From positions 1-20,635 of the forward strand of contig WQSI01000021.1 in the NCBI GenBank assembly GCA_009787945.1: a stretch of DNA of 20,635 bases, given 5' to 3'. The notes beneath the pieces are model-generated. The model was not told the origin of the DNA. It was given only the letters and a program-made list of their open reading frames with translations, and ran no database searches. Position 1 is the first letter of the stretch; every line of letters begins with the position of its first letter. The DNA is from Defluviitaleaceae bacterium (GTDB lineage Bacteria; Bacillota; Clostridia; Lachnospirales; WRAX01). The translations under genes were made by a program, and so were the position numbers. Of the stretch, positions 7,193 through 13,654 are shown in pieces.

Positions 7193-8780
7193 CTCTAACG
7201 TCAAATGAATAGCGTTTGGGGCTTGCCGCTTCTGGGGTTTGGTTGCCCTTGCCGAAAAACTTGGTAGGTTCGGCATCTTCCCCAGTTTTGGTAATGTCAA
7301 ATGCTTCATTTATTTTTTTTGTTTTAAGGCTTGTCATAATGTAGCCTGTTTCTTTTAGCAGGTCGGACAGCTCGTGACCCTTTACATTCACGGTTTTTAG
7401 GGTTTCTCCAGTGTCGGAGCGGAATTGGACATTGACATTGCGGTCATTTTTCTGCACAAAAACTTCAACACGCCCCAAAAAGCCTGTGTCTAGGGCGATA
7501 AGGGCTGACGCATGTTTGCCTTTGTCTGTCCTATCCTTGCTGCCCTTCTTTTTGAACACATGAAGCTCTGCCGTCTTTTCCTCACCAACAGCTATGAAGG
7601 GGAATTGATAGTAGGCTTTAGTGTCAGTTATGTTTCTTGAAAAATCTACAATATCTGCCACATTGGCGGCTCTGCCTGCAAGCTCTGTCTGCCCTTCTTG
7701 CTGTGCAAGTTTAGATATTTCTTGGGCTACACTTCGTAATTGCTCCAGATATTCACCAGGCTGGGGCAATTGTATGGGTTGACCCTCTCCCGCAGTTGCC
7801 GTAGGCACTTGTAGGTTTTTAAGCTGACTTACAAGACCCTCCCAAGCGGGGGATTGGCTTGCCTTTGCAAATTCTGGGCTGTCAATCAGGGCTTTAACTT
7901 CAGCCAATTCTCCCGTCAAGGTCATTTCACCCTTTAACATGCCTTGGAACATTTCCACAGTGCGGTCGGTGGGGGCAAAGTTATTATCAAGCAAAAATTG
8001 AATGTGCTTGAAAGGTGCGTCTGGCAATGAGTAGTTAAAAAATGCTGCCCTTTGCAGGGTGCTTGGGTCAACCCCCATATTGTTTTCCACCATTTGCACC
8101 ACAAGGGAGGCGTTGGAGGCGGTGTGTTGCATATTTGAAGCCGTTAAAGCTTCGGTGATGATGCTTGATGGAACTTGACTGTTGCCAAAGCCCCCACGCA
8201 TAAATTCCAAAGAAATTTGACCTGGTTTGGTTTCTTTGACGATGAAGCTTGCTATGTCACCAATGCGGGCATCTGGCACAATCATGCTTCTAGCGGTAAG
8301 GGGCATACCATCCCCCATTTGCAGGGTAACAGAGCCAGGCTTAATATCCAAAATCTCCGCGGAAAAACTTTGACCTGGCACAAGCTCTATTAAGCTTTTA
8401 ATTTGAGGGGCATGTTTTGCCTGCTCCATCATCACGTCGGGCTTGCCCCCTTCTTGCCCAACAGGCAGGGTAGGGTCTATCCCCATTCCAGGGGTCATAG
8501 AGCCTATAGAATCAATTATCAACATGGGTACACCACCTTCTGTAGGTATTGGGGTTAATGCCATCATTTTTGCCGCCTGAGCCGCCTTAGCGTTCTTGGC
8601 AACACCCTCTGCCCTTGTTGTCAGCAACAGTTGGTCAACAACATCTGCCAAAGAAATGGGCTGGGGCTGGCTTGGGCTTGCTGGCTTCTCTATGTATGTT
8701 TCTGGGTGTTTTGATATTGGCTTTTGTGCCATCTCCGCTTCTTTTGTGGGAGGTAAAGCCGTATAAATTCCGCCGTTCAT
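7188..8780 (-). CDS. FliK-like C-terminal domain protein (YlqG-like)
   Basis: The product is about 530 aa. Its middle is low in recognisable motifs. The last about 120 residues resemble the C-terminal domain of flagellar hook-length control protein FliK (FLGRVEVFVQKNDRNVNVQFRS...LLKETGYIM). In Bacillus subtilis the gene after rnhB is ylqG, which also carries such a domain, so the position agrees. ATG at 8780 is preferred over ATG at 8786: GGGGAG (8787-8792) is six bases before the former and touches the latter. The ribosome binding site nearly overlaps the rnhB stop, so the two genes are translationally linked. The N-terminal part is rich in Pro, Gln and Ala with no signal peptide, so it is probably cytosolic. 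No flagellar gene is nearby. Its function is not established. Confidence 0.7.
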   Translation of the reverse strand: MNGGIYTALPPTKEAEMAQKPISKHPETYIEKPASPSQPQPISLADVVDQLLLTTRAEGVAKNAKAAQAAKMMALTPIPTEGGVPMLIIDSIGSMTPGMGIDPTLPVGQEGGKPDVMMEQAKHAPQIKSLIELVPGQSFSAEILDIKPGSVTLQMGDGMPLTARSMIVPDARIGDIASFIVKETKPGQISLEFMRGGFGNSQVPSSIITEALTASNMQHTASNASLVVQMVENNMGVDPSTLQRAAFFNYSLPDAPFKHIQFLLDNNFAPTDRTVEMFQGMLKGEMTLTGELAEVKALIDSPEFAKASQSPAWEGLVSQLKNLQVPTATAGEGQPIQLPQPGEYLEQLRSVAQEISKLAQQEGQTELAGRAANVADIVDFSRNITDTKAYYQFPFIAVGEEKTAELHVFKKKGSKDRTDKGKHASALIALDTGFLGRVEVFVQKNDRNVNVQFRSDTGETLKTVNVKGHELSDLLKETGYIMTSLKTKKINEAFDITKTGEDAEPTKFFGKGNQTPEAASPKRYSFDVRV

Positions 8781-8792
8781 TATCATCTCCCC

Positions 8793-9551
8793 TTACGATT
8801 TAATAAATGTTTTTCGGTGTATTGGACATAGCCCATGAATTTTAAGTGCTTCCAAATGTTCCTTTGTGCCATAACCTTTGTGCCTGGCAAAGCCATACTC
8901 GCCCCACTCTGCGTCATATTCTTCCATAAGCTTATCCCTTGCCACCTTGGCAAGAATGGAGGCGCAGGCAATGGTGTGGGATTTGCTATCCCCCTTTTCG
9001 ATGGTCACAAGGGGGATTTCCAGCTTGGGGCGGGCGTTGCCATCTACCAGTGCAAAGTCTGGAGTAGTATCAAGCCCTTCAACCGCCATTTTCATAGCCT
9101 TTAACCGCGCCTGTAAAATATTTATCTCGTCAATTTCATCATTGTCAACAAATGCCAGTTGATAGGCGATTGCTGCCTCAAAAATCTGCCCAGCAAGCTC
9201 CTCGCGCTTTTTGTCGCTTATCTTCTTGCTGTCGTTTATGCCTTCTATGGTCAAGCCCGCAGGCATAATGACGGCGGCGGCAACCACAGGCCCAGCCAGA
9301 GGCCCTGCCCCTGCCTCATCCACCCCGCAAATGGCGGCATATCTGTCGCTGTACTTTCTCTCAAAAAACAGCATTTTATCAAGCCGTTCAGCTTCCAACA
9401 TATCTCTATTATGCCTGTTTTTGTAACTTTCAATCATCTTTCGCACGCCTGCCCGATGGTCTGCCGCAAAACGCTGCAAAAGCAAGGGCAAATCTTCCGC
9501 CCCTGCACGGTCTAGCATTAATTTTATATCGGCAATTTTCATGACTTTCAT
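8793..9551 (-). CDS. rnhB: Ribonuclease HII
   Basis: RNase HII removes single ribonucleotides and RNA primers from RNA-DNA hybrids. The core starts GVDEAGAGPLAGPV, giving the first two catalytic acids. FALVDGNARP and DSKSHTIACASILAKVARD follow, and the last conserved acid is near EYDAEWGEYG. An about 70-residue N-terminal extension is typical of Bacillus-type RnhB. In the GRG motif of the family, Arg is replaced by Ala (codon at 9306-9308). The start is uncertain. AGAGGTGAT, a close match to the anti-16S pairing region, overlaps a possible GTG at 9554. ATG at 9551 is very close to it, and ATG at 9542 (MKIADIKLML) is better spaced. It is the first gene of the operon with the FliK-like gene and recU. 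Confidence 0.95.
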   Translation of the reverse strand: MKVMKIADIKLMLDRAGAEDLPLLLQRFAADHRAGVRKMIESYKNRHNRDMLEAERLDKMLFFERKYSDRYAAICGVDEAGAGPLAGPVVAAAVIMPAGLTIEGINDSKKISDKKREELAGQIFEAAIAYQLAFVDNDEIDEINILQARLKAMKMAVEGLDTTPDFALVDGNARPKLEIPLVTIEKGDSKSHTIACASILAKVARDKLMEEYDAEWGEYGFARHKGYGTKEHLEALKIHGLCPIHRKTFIKS

Positions 9552-9565
9552 CACCTCTATGAACT

Positions 9566-9594
9566 ATCATAACATAAAAAAGGCAGATGCGCAA
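9566..9594 (-). promoter_or_regulatory. Possible promoter of the rnhB operon
   Basis: On the minus strand, TTGCGC (9589-9594) and TATGAT (9566-9571) are 17 bases apart. The -35 is weak, and both boxes lie within or beside the terminator of the upstream gene. It is the best candidate in the short gap. Confidence 0.35.
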
Positions 9595-9605
9595 TTGCAT
9601 CCGCC
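9576..9605 (-). terminator. Terminator of the secreted 211-aa gene
   Basis: On the minus strand, GGCGGATGC pairs with GCATCTGCC (one G-T pair) around a 6-base loop, followed by TTTTTT. It lies about 10 bases after the TAA at 9615-9617. Confidence 0.85.
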
Positions 9606-9614
9606 ACATAATTA

Positions 9615-10250
9615 TTATATGTCTAATACTACAACAAAGCCAGTTTCTGGTAAAATAAAGTCATATTGAGGGCGGAATTCGCATTGTAGCATTTCTTCAA
9701 AGGCTTCTAATGTGTTCATATAATCCCCTAAATCCCAGTTAACAAAATTATAAAAAGGCATTATCCAAACAGATTCAAAACCAAAATTATAAACGATTAT
9801 CCCCTCTAAAACAAACTGTGAAAATATCAAGTCGTTAACGTGGAAAAAGTTCTCTATAAGCCATCTGGTTGCCACAACCTCATCCGAGGAAGGGTCAAGA
9901 CCTAAGGTTGCTACCAAGTAGTCCATGTCGCTAAGGTAGGCACTTCTGGGCGCGTGTTCTTGGGATAACAGCGTTCTTATAGCCTGGCAACGCTCTGGTG
10001 TCATTGGGCCTGCACACTGACAATCACTTGTTTCGGTTAAATATAACCATAGTTGAAAAAGCTCTTCAAAGTCTTGGGTTTCCATAATTCTCGAGGTAGA
10101 ACCCCAAAGGGCATCTGGGTCAAGGTGATAAAAGCTTGGCATTTGCTCCTGCTCTGACGCAGAGGCATTAGCATGGAAGGCTACACCGCCAAAAACCACA
10201 GCAAAAGCTAAAACACAAGGCAAAAGCCAAATGGACAGGTATTTCTTCAT
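9615..10250 (-). CDS. Secreted protein of unknown function, 211 aa
   Basis: I do not recognise this gene. The N-terminus MKKYLSIWLLPCVLAFAVVF is a clear signal peptide, with a probable cleavage site after AxA near residue 30 (HANA-SA). No lipobox is present at that position. The mature part is acidic and aromatic. It has three Cys residues, two of them in CQC near residue 77, and no known catalytic motif. The start at 10250 is firm: AGGAGG (10258-10263) is seven bases upstream. It has its own promoter (10282-10310) and terminator (9576-9605), so it is a monocistronic unit. Confidence 0.8.
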   Translation of the reverse strand: MKKYLSIWLLPCVLAFAVVFGGVAFHANASASEQEQMPSFYHLDPDALWGSTSRIMETQDFEELFQLWLYLTETSDCQCAGPMTPERCQAIRTLLSQEHAPRSAYLSDMDYLVATLGLDPSSDEVVATRWLIENFFHVNDLIFSQFVLEGIIVYNFGFESVWIMPFYNFVNWDLGDYMNTLEAFEEMLQCEFRPQYDFILPETGFVVVLDI

Positions 10251-10281
10251 GGATAGTCCTCCTAAATTAATATTTGTTCAT

Positions 10282-10310
10282 ATTTTAACATGATAATCGC
10301 TTTTTGTCAA
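10282..10310 (-). promoter_or_regulatory. Sigma-A promoter of the secreted 211-aa gene
   Basis: On the minus strand a perfect TTGACA (10305-10310) and TAAAAT (10282-10287) are separated by exactly 17 bases. The start codon is about 32 bases downstream of the -10 box. Confidence 0.85.
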
Positions 10311-10380
10311 TAATTTTTTGGAATATTTTACATAATTTGTTTTATATAACTACATATAATTACCCTCGACACCCAATCCC

Positions 10381-10479
10381 GTCATCCCGTGCTTGACGAG
10401 GGAGCACACCGGTTATTCCAAGCCCACAAAATAGGGGCTAGTTATTGCGCATGGGATTGCGGGTCAAGCCCGCAATGAC
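10381..10479. repeat. REPIN-like pair of inverted REP palindromes, copy 2
   Basis: GTCATCCCGTGCTTGAC (from 10381) and GGGTCAAGCCCGCAATGAC (ending at 10479) form the outer ends. Read on the minus strand, the order of parts is the same as in 3775-3880, and a solo arm of the 94-bp family precedes it in the same relative place. This suggests that both loci carry a shared larger repeat arrangement. Confidence 0.6.
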
Positions 10480-10506
10480 GATTAAAGGGGGTTATCTACA
10501 GTTTGC

Positions 10507-10529
10507 GGGCGTATAATATGCGCCCCCGC
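10507..10529. repeat. Solo diverged arm of the 94-bp palindromic family
   Basis: GGGCGTATAATATGCGCCCC (from 10507) matches the right arm of copies B and C at about 20 of 23 positions. No partner arm or conserved core accompanies it. Confidence 0.6.
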
Positions 10530-10627
10530 GGACACCTGCAATCATCAGCAAGTTGTAATATTTTACCAGGAAACTCATAGAATTAACACAAGGCTTATTA
10601 AGTCACCAGAGAGGAGATACATATACG

Positions 10628-11281
10628 ATGGATACGGAAAACAGCGGTGTTTCAAACCGCATAAATCTTTTTGGCACAATTGAGTCATCCCCCGTTTTTA
10701 GCCATGATGTTTTTGGGGAGGGGTTTTATAGCTTTGAATTGGCAGTTCCGCGCCTAAGCGATACCAGCGACACACTGCCCATAACAATTTCCGAAAGGAT
10801 AATGGAAGGAAGCCGTTTTGACATTGGGGAGCATTTGTGCGTAACTGGTCAAATTCGCAGTTATAACAATTACATAGCGGAAGAGCAGCGCAACCGCCTT
10901 GTGCTTACGGTGTTTGCTAAGGATTATGAGTTTGGGGAGCAAATGCCAAGTGTTAACCCCAACGAAGTTTTGCTTAACGGCTTTATTTGCAAGCCACCTG
11001 TGTACCGCACAACCCCTTTCGGGCGGGAAATTACAGACATTTTGCTTGCTGTTAACCGCTCTTACAACAAAAGCGACTACATACCCTGCATTACATGGGG
11101 GCGAAACGCCAGATACGCCAGCAAATTAAATGTTGGGGATAATATCGAGATTTGGGGGCGTATGCAAAGCCGTATATATCAAAAAAAGCATGATGATGGC
11201 AGTGTTGTGGAAAAAACCGCTTTTGAAGTGTCTGTTTCCAGAATTGAGATTGTAAGCAAGGGGGAGCTTGATGAAAATTAA
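10628..11281 (+). CDS. Tandem OB-fold, single-stranded DNA-binding-like protein
   Basis: The 217-aa product looks like two SSB-type OB folds in a row. The first is about residues 9-105 (NRINLFGTIESSPVF...FYSFELAVPR). The second is about residues 112-210 (NEVLLNGFICKPPVYRTTPFGREITDILLAVNR...YIPCITWGRNARYASKLNVGDNIEIWGRMQSR). The second has the typical SSB flow: strand, 'TP.GREI', 'P...WG..A......GD.I...GR.QSR'. There is no acidic C-terminal tip of the canonical replication SSB, so it is more likely an accessory or regulatory ssDNA-binding protein. The start is supported by AGAGGAG at 10610-10616. The downstream small gene overlaps its 3' end, so the two are coupled. Confidence 0.75.
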   Translation: MDTENSGVSNRINLFGTIESSPVFSHDVFGEGFYSFELAVPRLSDTSDTLPITISERIMEGSRFDIGEHLCVTGQIRSYNNYIAEEQRNRLVLTVFAKDYEFGEQMPSVNPNEVLLNGFICKPPVYRTTPFGREITDILLAVNRSYNKSDYIPCITWGRNARYASKLNVGDNIEIWGRMQSRIYQKKHDDGSVVEKTAFEVSVSRIEIVSKGELDEN

Positions 11282-11471
11282 CTATTTTGTGGAGCTTATG
11301 GGGAAGCGGGTGGGATGCAAAGACCTGTCCGACACAGTAAAGGATATTTGGAAGGCAGAAGGAAACCCTAGCAAAAACCTAAAATCTATGGAAATTTATT
11401 ACAAACCCGAGGAAAAAATGTGCTATTATGTAATAAATGGCGAGAATCAGGGTGGATTTCAAACCACATAA
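11271..11471 (+). CDS. Small DUF6465-like protein
   Basis: This 66-aa product has the pattern MEIYYKPEEKMCYYVINGENQGGF, which resembles the small DUF6465 family of Clostridia. No function is known to me for that family. The start is ATG at 11271, with GGGGGAG (11260-11266) four bases upstream; a TTG just before it is less likely. The start lies inside the end of the SSB-like gene (stop 11279-11281), which points to translational coupling. A hairpin and T-tract follow at once. Confidence 0.65.
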   Translation: MKINYFVELMGKRVGCKDLSDTVKDIWKAEGNPSKNLKSMEIYYKPEEKMCYYVINGENQGGFQTT

Positions 11472-11499
11472 AAGGCGGGCTTTAATTGCCCTCTTTTTT
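11471..11499 (+). terminator. Terminator after the SSB-like/DUF6465-like pair
   Basis: AAAGGCGGGC pairs with GCCCTCTTT, with one mismatch and one wobble, around TTTAATT. It is followed by a run of six T (11494-11499). It begins at the stop codon of the small gene. Confidence 0.65.
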
Positions 11500-11565
11500 A
11501 TTTCTGTATATTTATTACGCCCTCCCTAATACTATGTTAAACAACTTTATTAGGAGATGATTTTA

Positions 11566-12768
11566 TTGAAAATTAGGAATTTTCTGGCGGGCGCGCTGTG
11601 TATATTGCTAATACTTAGTGCCGTGGGGGTTGTTGCTGATACATCTGGCGGCATCAGCTTTTTTGCAAGCCCCCAGCCTGATGGCAGTGTTGTTGTTACA
11701 ATTCAAAATGCAAGCCTTAACGCTGGGGGAAATTGGAGGCTTGCCATTGTGGGGGATGAAGCCAACTGGCTTGTAAACGGTGTTCGTGCTAACTTTACAG
11801 GGCATAACCGTGACTATTATCAAATGGGGCATAGCCTTAGCCCTGGACAAAGCTACACTGCGATTATTAGAGCGGAAGGGTTGCAACCTGGTTGGCACAA
11901 TGGTGTTTTGACCCTTTGGACAACCCAAGGGGCTAATATGCATCCCTTTAATGGCACTGTACTTGGTACTGTTTCGGTTTCTGTGGAGGTTAAGGGGCAA
12001 GAGCCAGAGGTGGATTTGCCTTATGAACCAAAGCCACCTCACGACCCCAAAGACCCCAAAGAACCCAAACCCGAACCACCCTACAAACCAGAACCAGAGC
12101 CGCCTTACGAACCCGAAGAACCATATGAACCACATGAACCCGAACCACCATACGAACCAGAACCTGAACCACCATACGAACCACAACAACCTGAAGAGCC
12201 AGAATTACCCATTATTCCCGATAATCCTGTGGTGCAAATTCCGCCCACATGGCAACCCGAGCCAGAGCCTGATAACGCAGATGATGGCTATAATAGCGAG
12301 GAAGATGAGAGCTGGGCTTATGAGAGCTACACACCCACACCACCTCAACCTAGCCCGCCCCAGCAGGCGGTGGTTGTGCCTACAGAGCCGCCTTTGCCCC
12401 GAGTTGCCCCGCCTGCCCCTGTGATTTTCGGCTCATCCCCAAGCCCTAGCCTAAGCCCAGTTGCCAGTGACCTAATGGGGGAGGATGAGCCAGAGGAAGA
12501 GTATGAGCTTGAACCTGAACCTGATAAAGCCATGGAGATTAGAGAGCCAGAGGGCGATGAGGAGCTTGAGCTTGACCGTGACCTTGATGACTATACAGAA
12601 CAAGAGCCGTCACAACCTATACAATCTCCCCCTGCGCCCCAAGCTGTCGCGCCGACGCAGAACCCACAAACTCAGGATAGTGTGCCAAATTTATGGCTGC
12701 TGGCGTTAACGGGTATCTTTGCCGCGGTTTCTGCTGCACTAACTTTCCGTAAGCGTAGACAACTATAA
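11566..12768 (+). CDS. Pro/Glu-rich surface protein with C-terminal membrane anchor
   Basis: The product is about 400 aa. It has a signal peptide (KIRNFLAGALCILLILSAVGVVA), then an about 120-residue globular beta-rich domain (ISFFASPQPDGSVVVTIQNA ... VLGTVSVSVEV). A long Pro/Glu/Tyr stretch follows with repeats such as EPEPPYEPE (nt about 12030-12220), then acidic Ser/Pro-rich sequence. It ends with a hydrophobic segment LWLLALTGIFAAVSAALTF and a basic tail RKRRQL. There is no LPXTG motif before the membrane segment. The Pro-rich part probably spans the cell wall and displays the N-terminal domain. TTG at 11566 is the likely start: AGGAG (11552-11556) is nine bases before it but directly touches the ATG at 11557. 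The function and ligand are unknown. Confidence 0.75.
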   Translation: MKIRNFLAGALCILLILSAVGVVADTSGGISFFASPQPDGSVVVTIQNASLNAGGNWRLAIVGDEANWLVNGVRANFTGHNRDYYQMGHSLSPGQSYTAIIRAEGLQPGWHNGVLTLWTTQGANMHPFNGTVLGTVSVSVEVKGQEPEVDLPYEPKPPHDPKDPKEPKPEPPYKPEPEPPYEPEEPYEPHEPEPPYEPEPEPPYEPQQPEEPELPIIPDNPVVQIPPTWQPEPEPDNADDGYNSEEDESWAYESYTPTPPQPSPPQQAVVVPTEPPLPRVAPPAPVIFGSSPSPSLSPVASDLMGEDEPEEEYELEPEPDKAMEIREPEGDEELELDRDLDDYTEQEPSQPIQSPPAPQAVAPTQNPQTQDSVPNLWLLALTGIFAAVSAALTFRKRRQL

Positions 12769-12780
12769 TCGGCAATAAAC

Positions 12781-12809
12781 TTGACAAATCCTTCTAATGC
12801 GCTTATAAT
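12781..12809 (+). promoter_or_regulatory. Perfect consensus sigma-A promoter
   Basis: TTGACA (12781-12786) and TATAAT (12804-12809) are separated by 17 bases, an exact vegetative consensus. A small hairpin GGAGC-AGTGC-GCTCC (12810-12824) would lie at the very 5' end of the transcript and could stabilise the mRNA. The start codon is about 41 bases downstream of the -10 box. Confidence 0.92.
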
Positions 12810-12849
12810 GGAGCAGTGCGCTCCAATAGGGGCAAAAGGAGGATTTTTT

Positions 12850-13464
12850 ATGAAGAACTTTATCAAAAGACTGCAAGCCAAAGGCTTTGTAGCGGGTTTT
12901 GCCGTGTGCTTTGCGTTGTTTTCTGGAATTTTGATGGTTGCTAATGCCGAAACTATTACACAGCAAATTACCTATGGTGTTAGAGTGATGCTTAATGGAA
13001 ATGTAATTGATTTTCCAGAGGATTCCCAGCCTTTTGTTATGGACGGAAGAACCTTTTTGCCACTGCGCGCAATGGCTGATTTAATGGATTTGGAAGTGGA
13101 TTTTGACCCAGCGGCAAACATGGCGATTTTAGAGGGCGCGCAGACCCAAACCCCAGCAATAGGCGGCACAGAAGCAAATACAGCGGAAGGTGAAGCCATA
13201 GAGCAATCTTTTGTTGGTAATTGGGATTGGCTGGATATGCCTTTTTACGTGTTTAACGCTGATGGCACTGGTACAATACCTGGGTTTGACATTATTTGGA
13301 GCGCAAGTGGCGGGATATTATATATTTGCTCTACCCCCGACCTTTGCGGCAACATCAGCGACTGTATACTTCCAGATAGATGGATTTACTCTTTCAGCGG
13401 CAACCAAATGGTGTTAGAAAGCCTTGATATACCTGACTTCATCTTTACGTACACAAGAAGATAG
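12850..13464 (+). CDS. Secreted copper-amine-oxidase N-terminal ('stalk') domain protein
   Basis: The 204-aa product starts MKNFIKRLQAKGFVAGFAVC, a signal peptide that ends near ANAET. Residues about 40-100 match the 'copper amine oxidase N-terminal' stalk domain of Firmicute surface proteins (GVRVMLNGNVIDF...PFVMDGRTFLPLRAMADLMDLEVDFD). A short Thr/Glu linker is followed by GNWDWLDMPFYVFNADGTGT and a beta-rich tail. This tail resembles small lipocalin-like domains and the broken lipoprotein at 3973-4480. The true start is 12850, since AAGGAGG (12836-12842) is seven bases upstream. The frame extends to 12781 only through the promoter. The perfect promoter and strong ribosome binding site suggest high expression. 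Stalk domains do not imply oxidase activity. Confidence 0.85.
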   Translation: MKNFIKRLQAKGFVAGFAVCFALFSGILMVANAETITQQITYGVRVMLNGNVIDFPEDSQPFVMDGRTFLPLRAMADLMDLEVDFDPAANMAILEGAQTQTPAIGGTEANTAEGEAIEQSFVGNWDWLDMPFYVFNADGTGTIPGFDIIWSASGGILYICSTPDLCGNISDCILPDRWIYSFSGNQMVLESLDIPDFIFTYTRR

Positions 13465-13465
13465 A

Positions 13466-13520
13466 GGTTATCAAAAAAATATCGTTACAGACAATATGCA
13501 ACGATATTTTTTTGATAACC
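13466..13520. terminator. Bidirectional terminator with a perfect 21-bp stem
   Basis: The arms 13466-13486 and 13500-13520 are perfectly complementary and enclose a 13-base loop. The inner ATATCGTT/AACGATAT stem is flanked by A7 and T7 tracts, the classical bidirectional form. It starts just after the stop of the stalk-domain gene and lies downstream of the convergent glutamate mutase operon, so it can stop transcription from both sides. Confidence 0.8.
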
Positions 13521-13533
13521 ATACCCATCCGTC

Positions 13534-13627
13534 GTAGGGGCGCATATTATGCGCCCTTTGCTGGACAAATGTAGTCTACATCAGCATCACCTTTGTCGGA
13601 TAACGGGCGCATAATATGCGCCCCTAC
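13534..13627. repeat. 94-bp nested-palindrome element, copy C
   Basis: Perfect 23-bp inverted arms (13534-13556 and 13605-13627) surround a 48-bp core that aligns gap-free with copies A and B. It lies between the bidirectional terminator and the last gene of the convergent operon. Confidence 0.85.
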
Positions 13628-13654
13628 GGTATGCTGTGGGAATTATATAGTTAT

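Larger units (their letters stand above)
10311..10627. other. Non-coding spacer between divergent genes with repeat remnants
   Basis: The region between the promoter of the 211-aa gene and the SSB-like gene holds a REPIN-like unit (10381-10479) and a solo arm of the 94-bp family (10507-10529). A segment near 10347-10370 resembles, in inverted orientation, the right flank of the 94-bp element B. No clear promoter for the downstream gene was found. Confidence 0.6.

Noticed and set aside
11608..12189. Trp/Phe-rich minus-strand frame opposite the Pro-rich gene
   Set aside because: It is the antisense image of Pro/Glu-rich codons and has no initiation signal.
12781..12849. N-terminal extension of the stalk-domain protein from TTG 12781
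   Set aside because: The extension overlaps the perfect promoter; the strong ribosome binding site and signal peptide fix the start at 12850.
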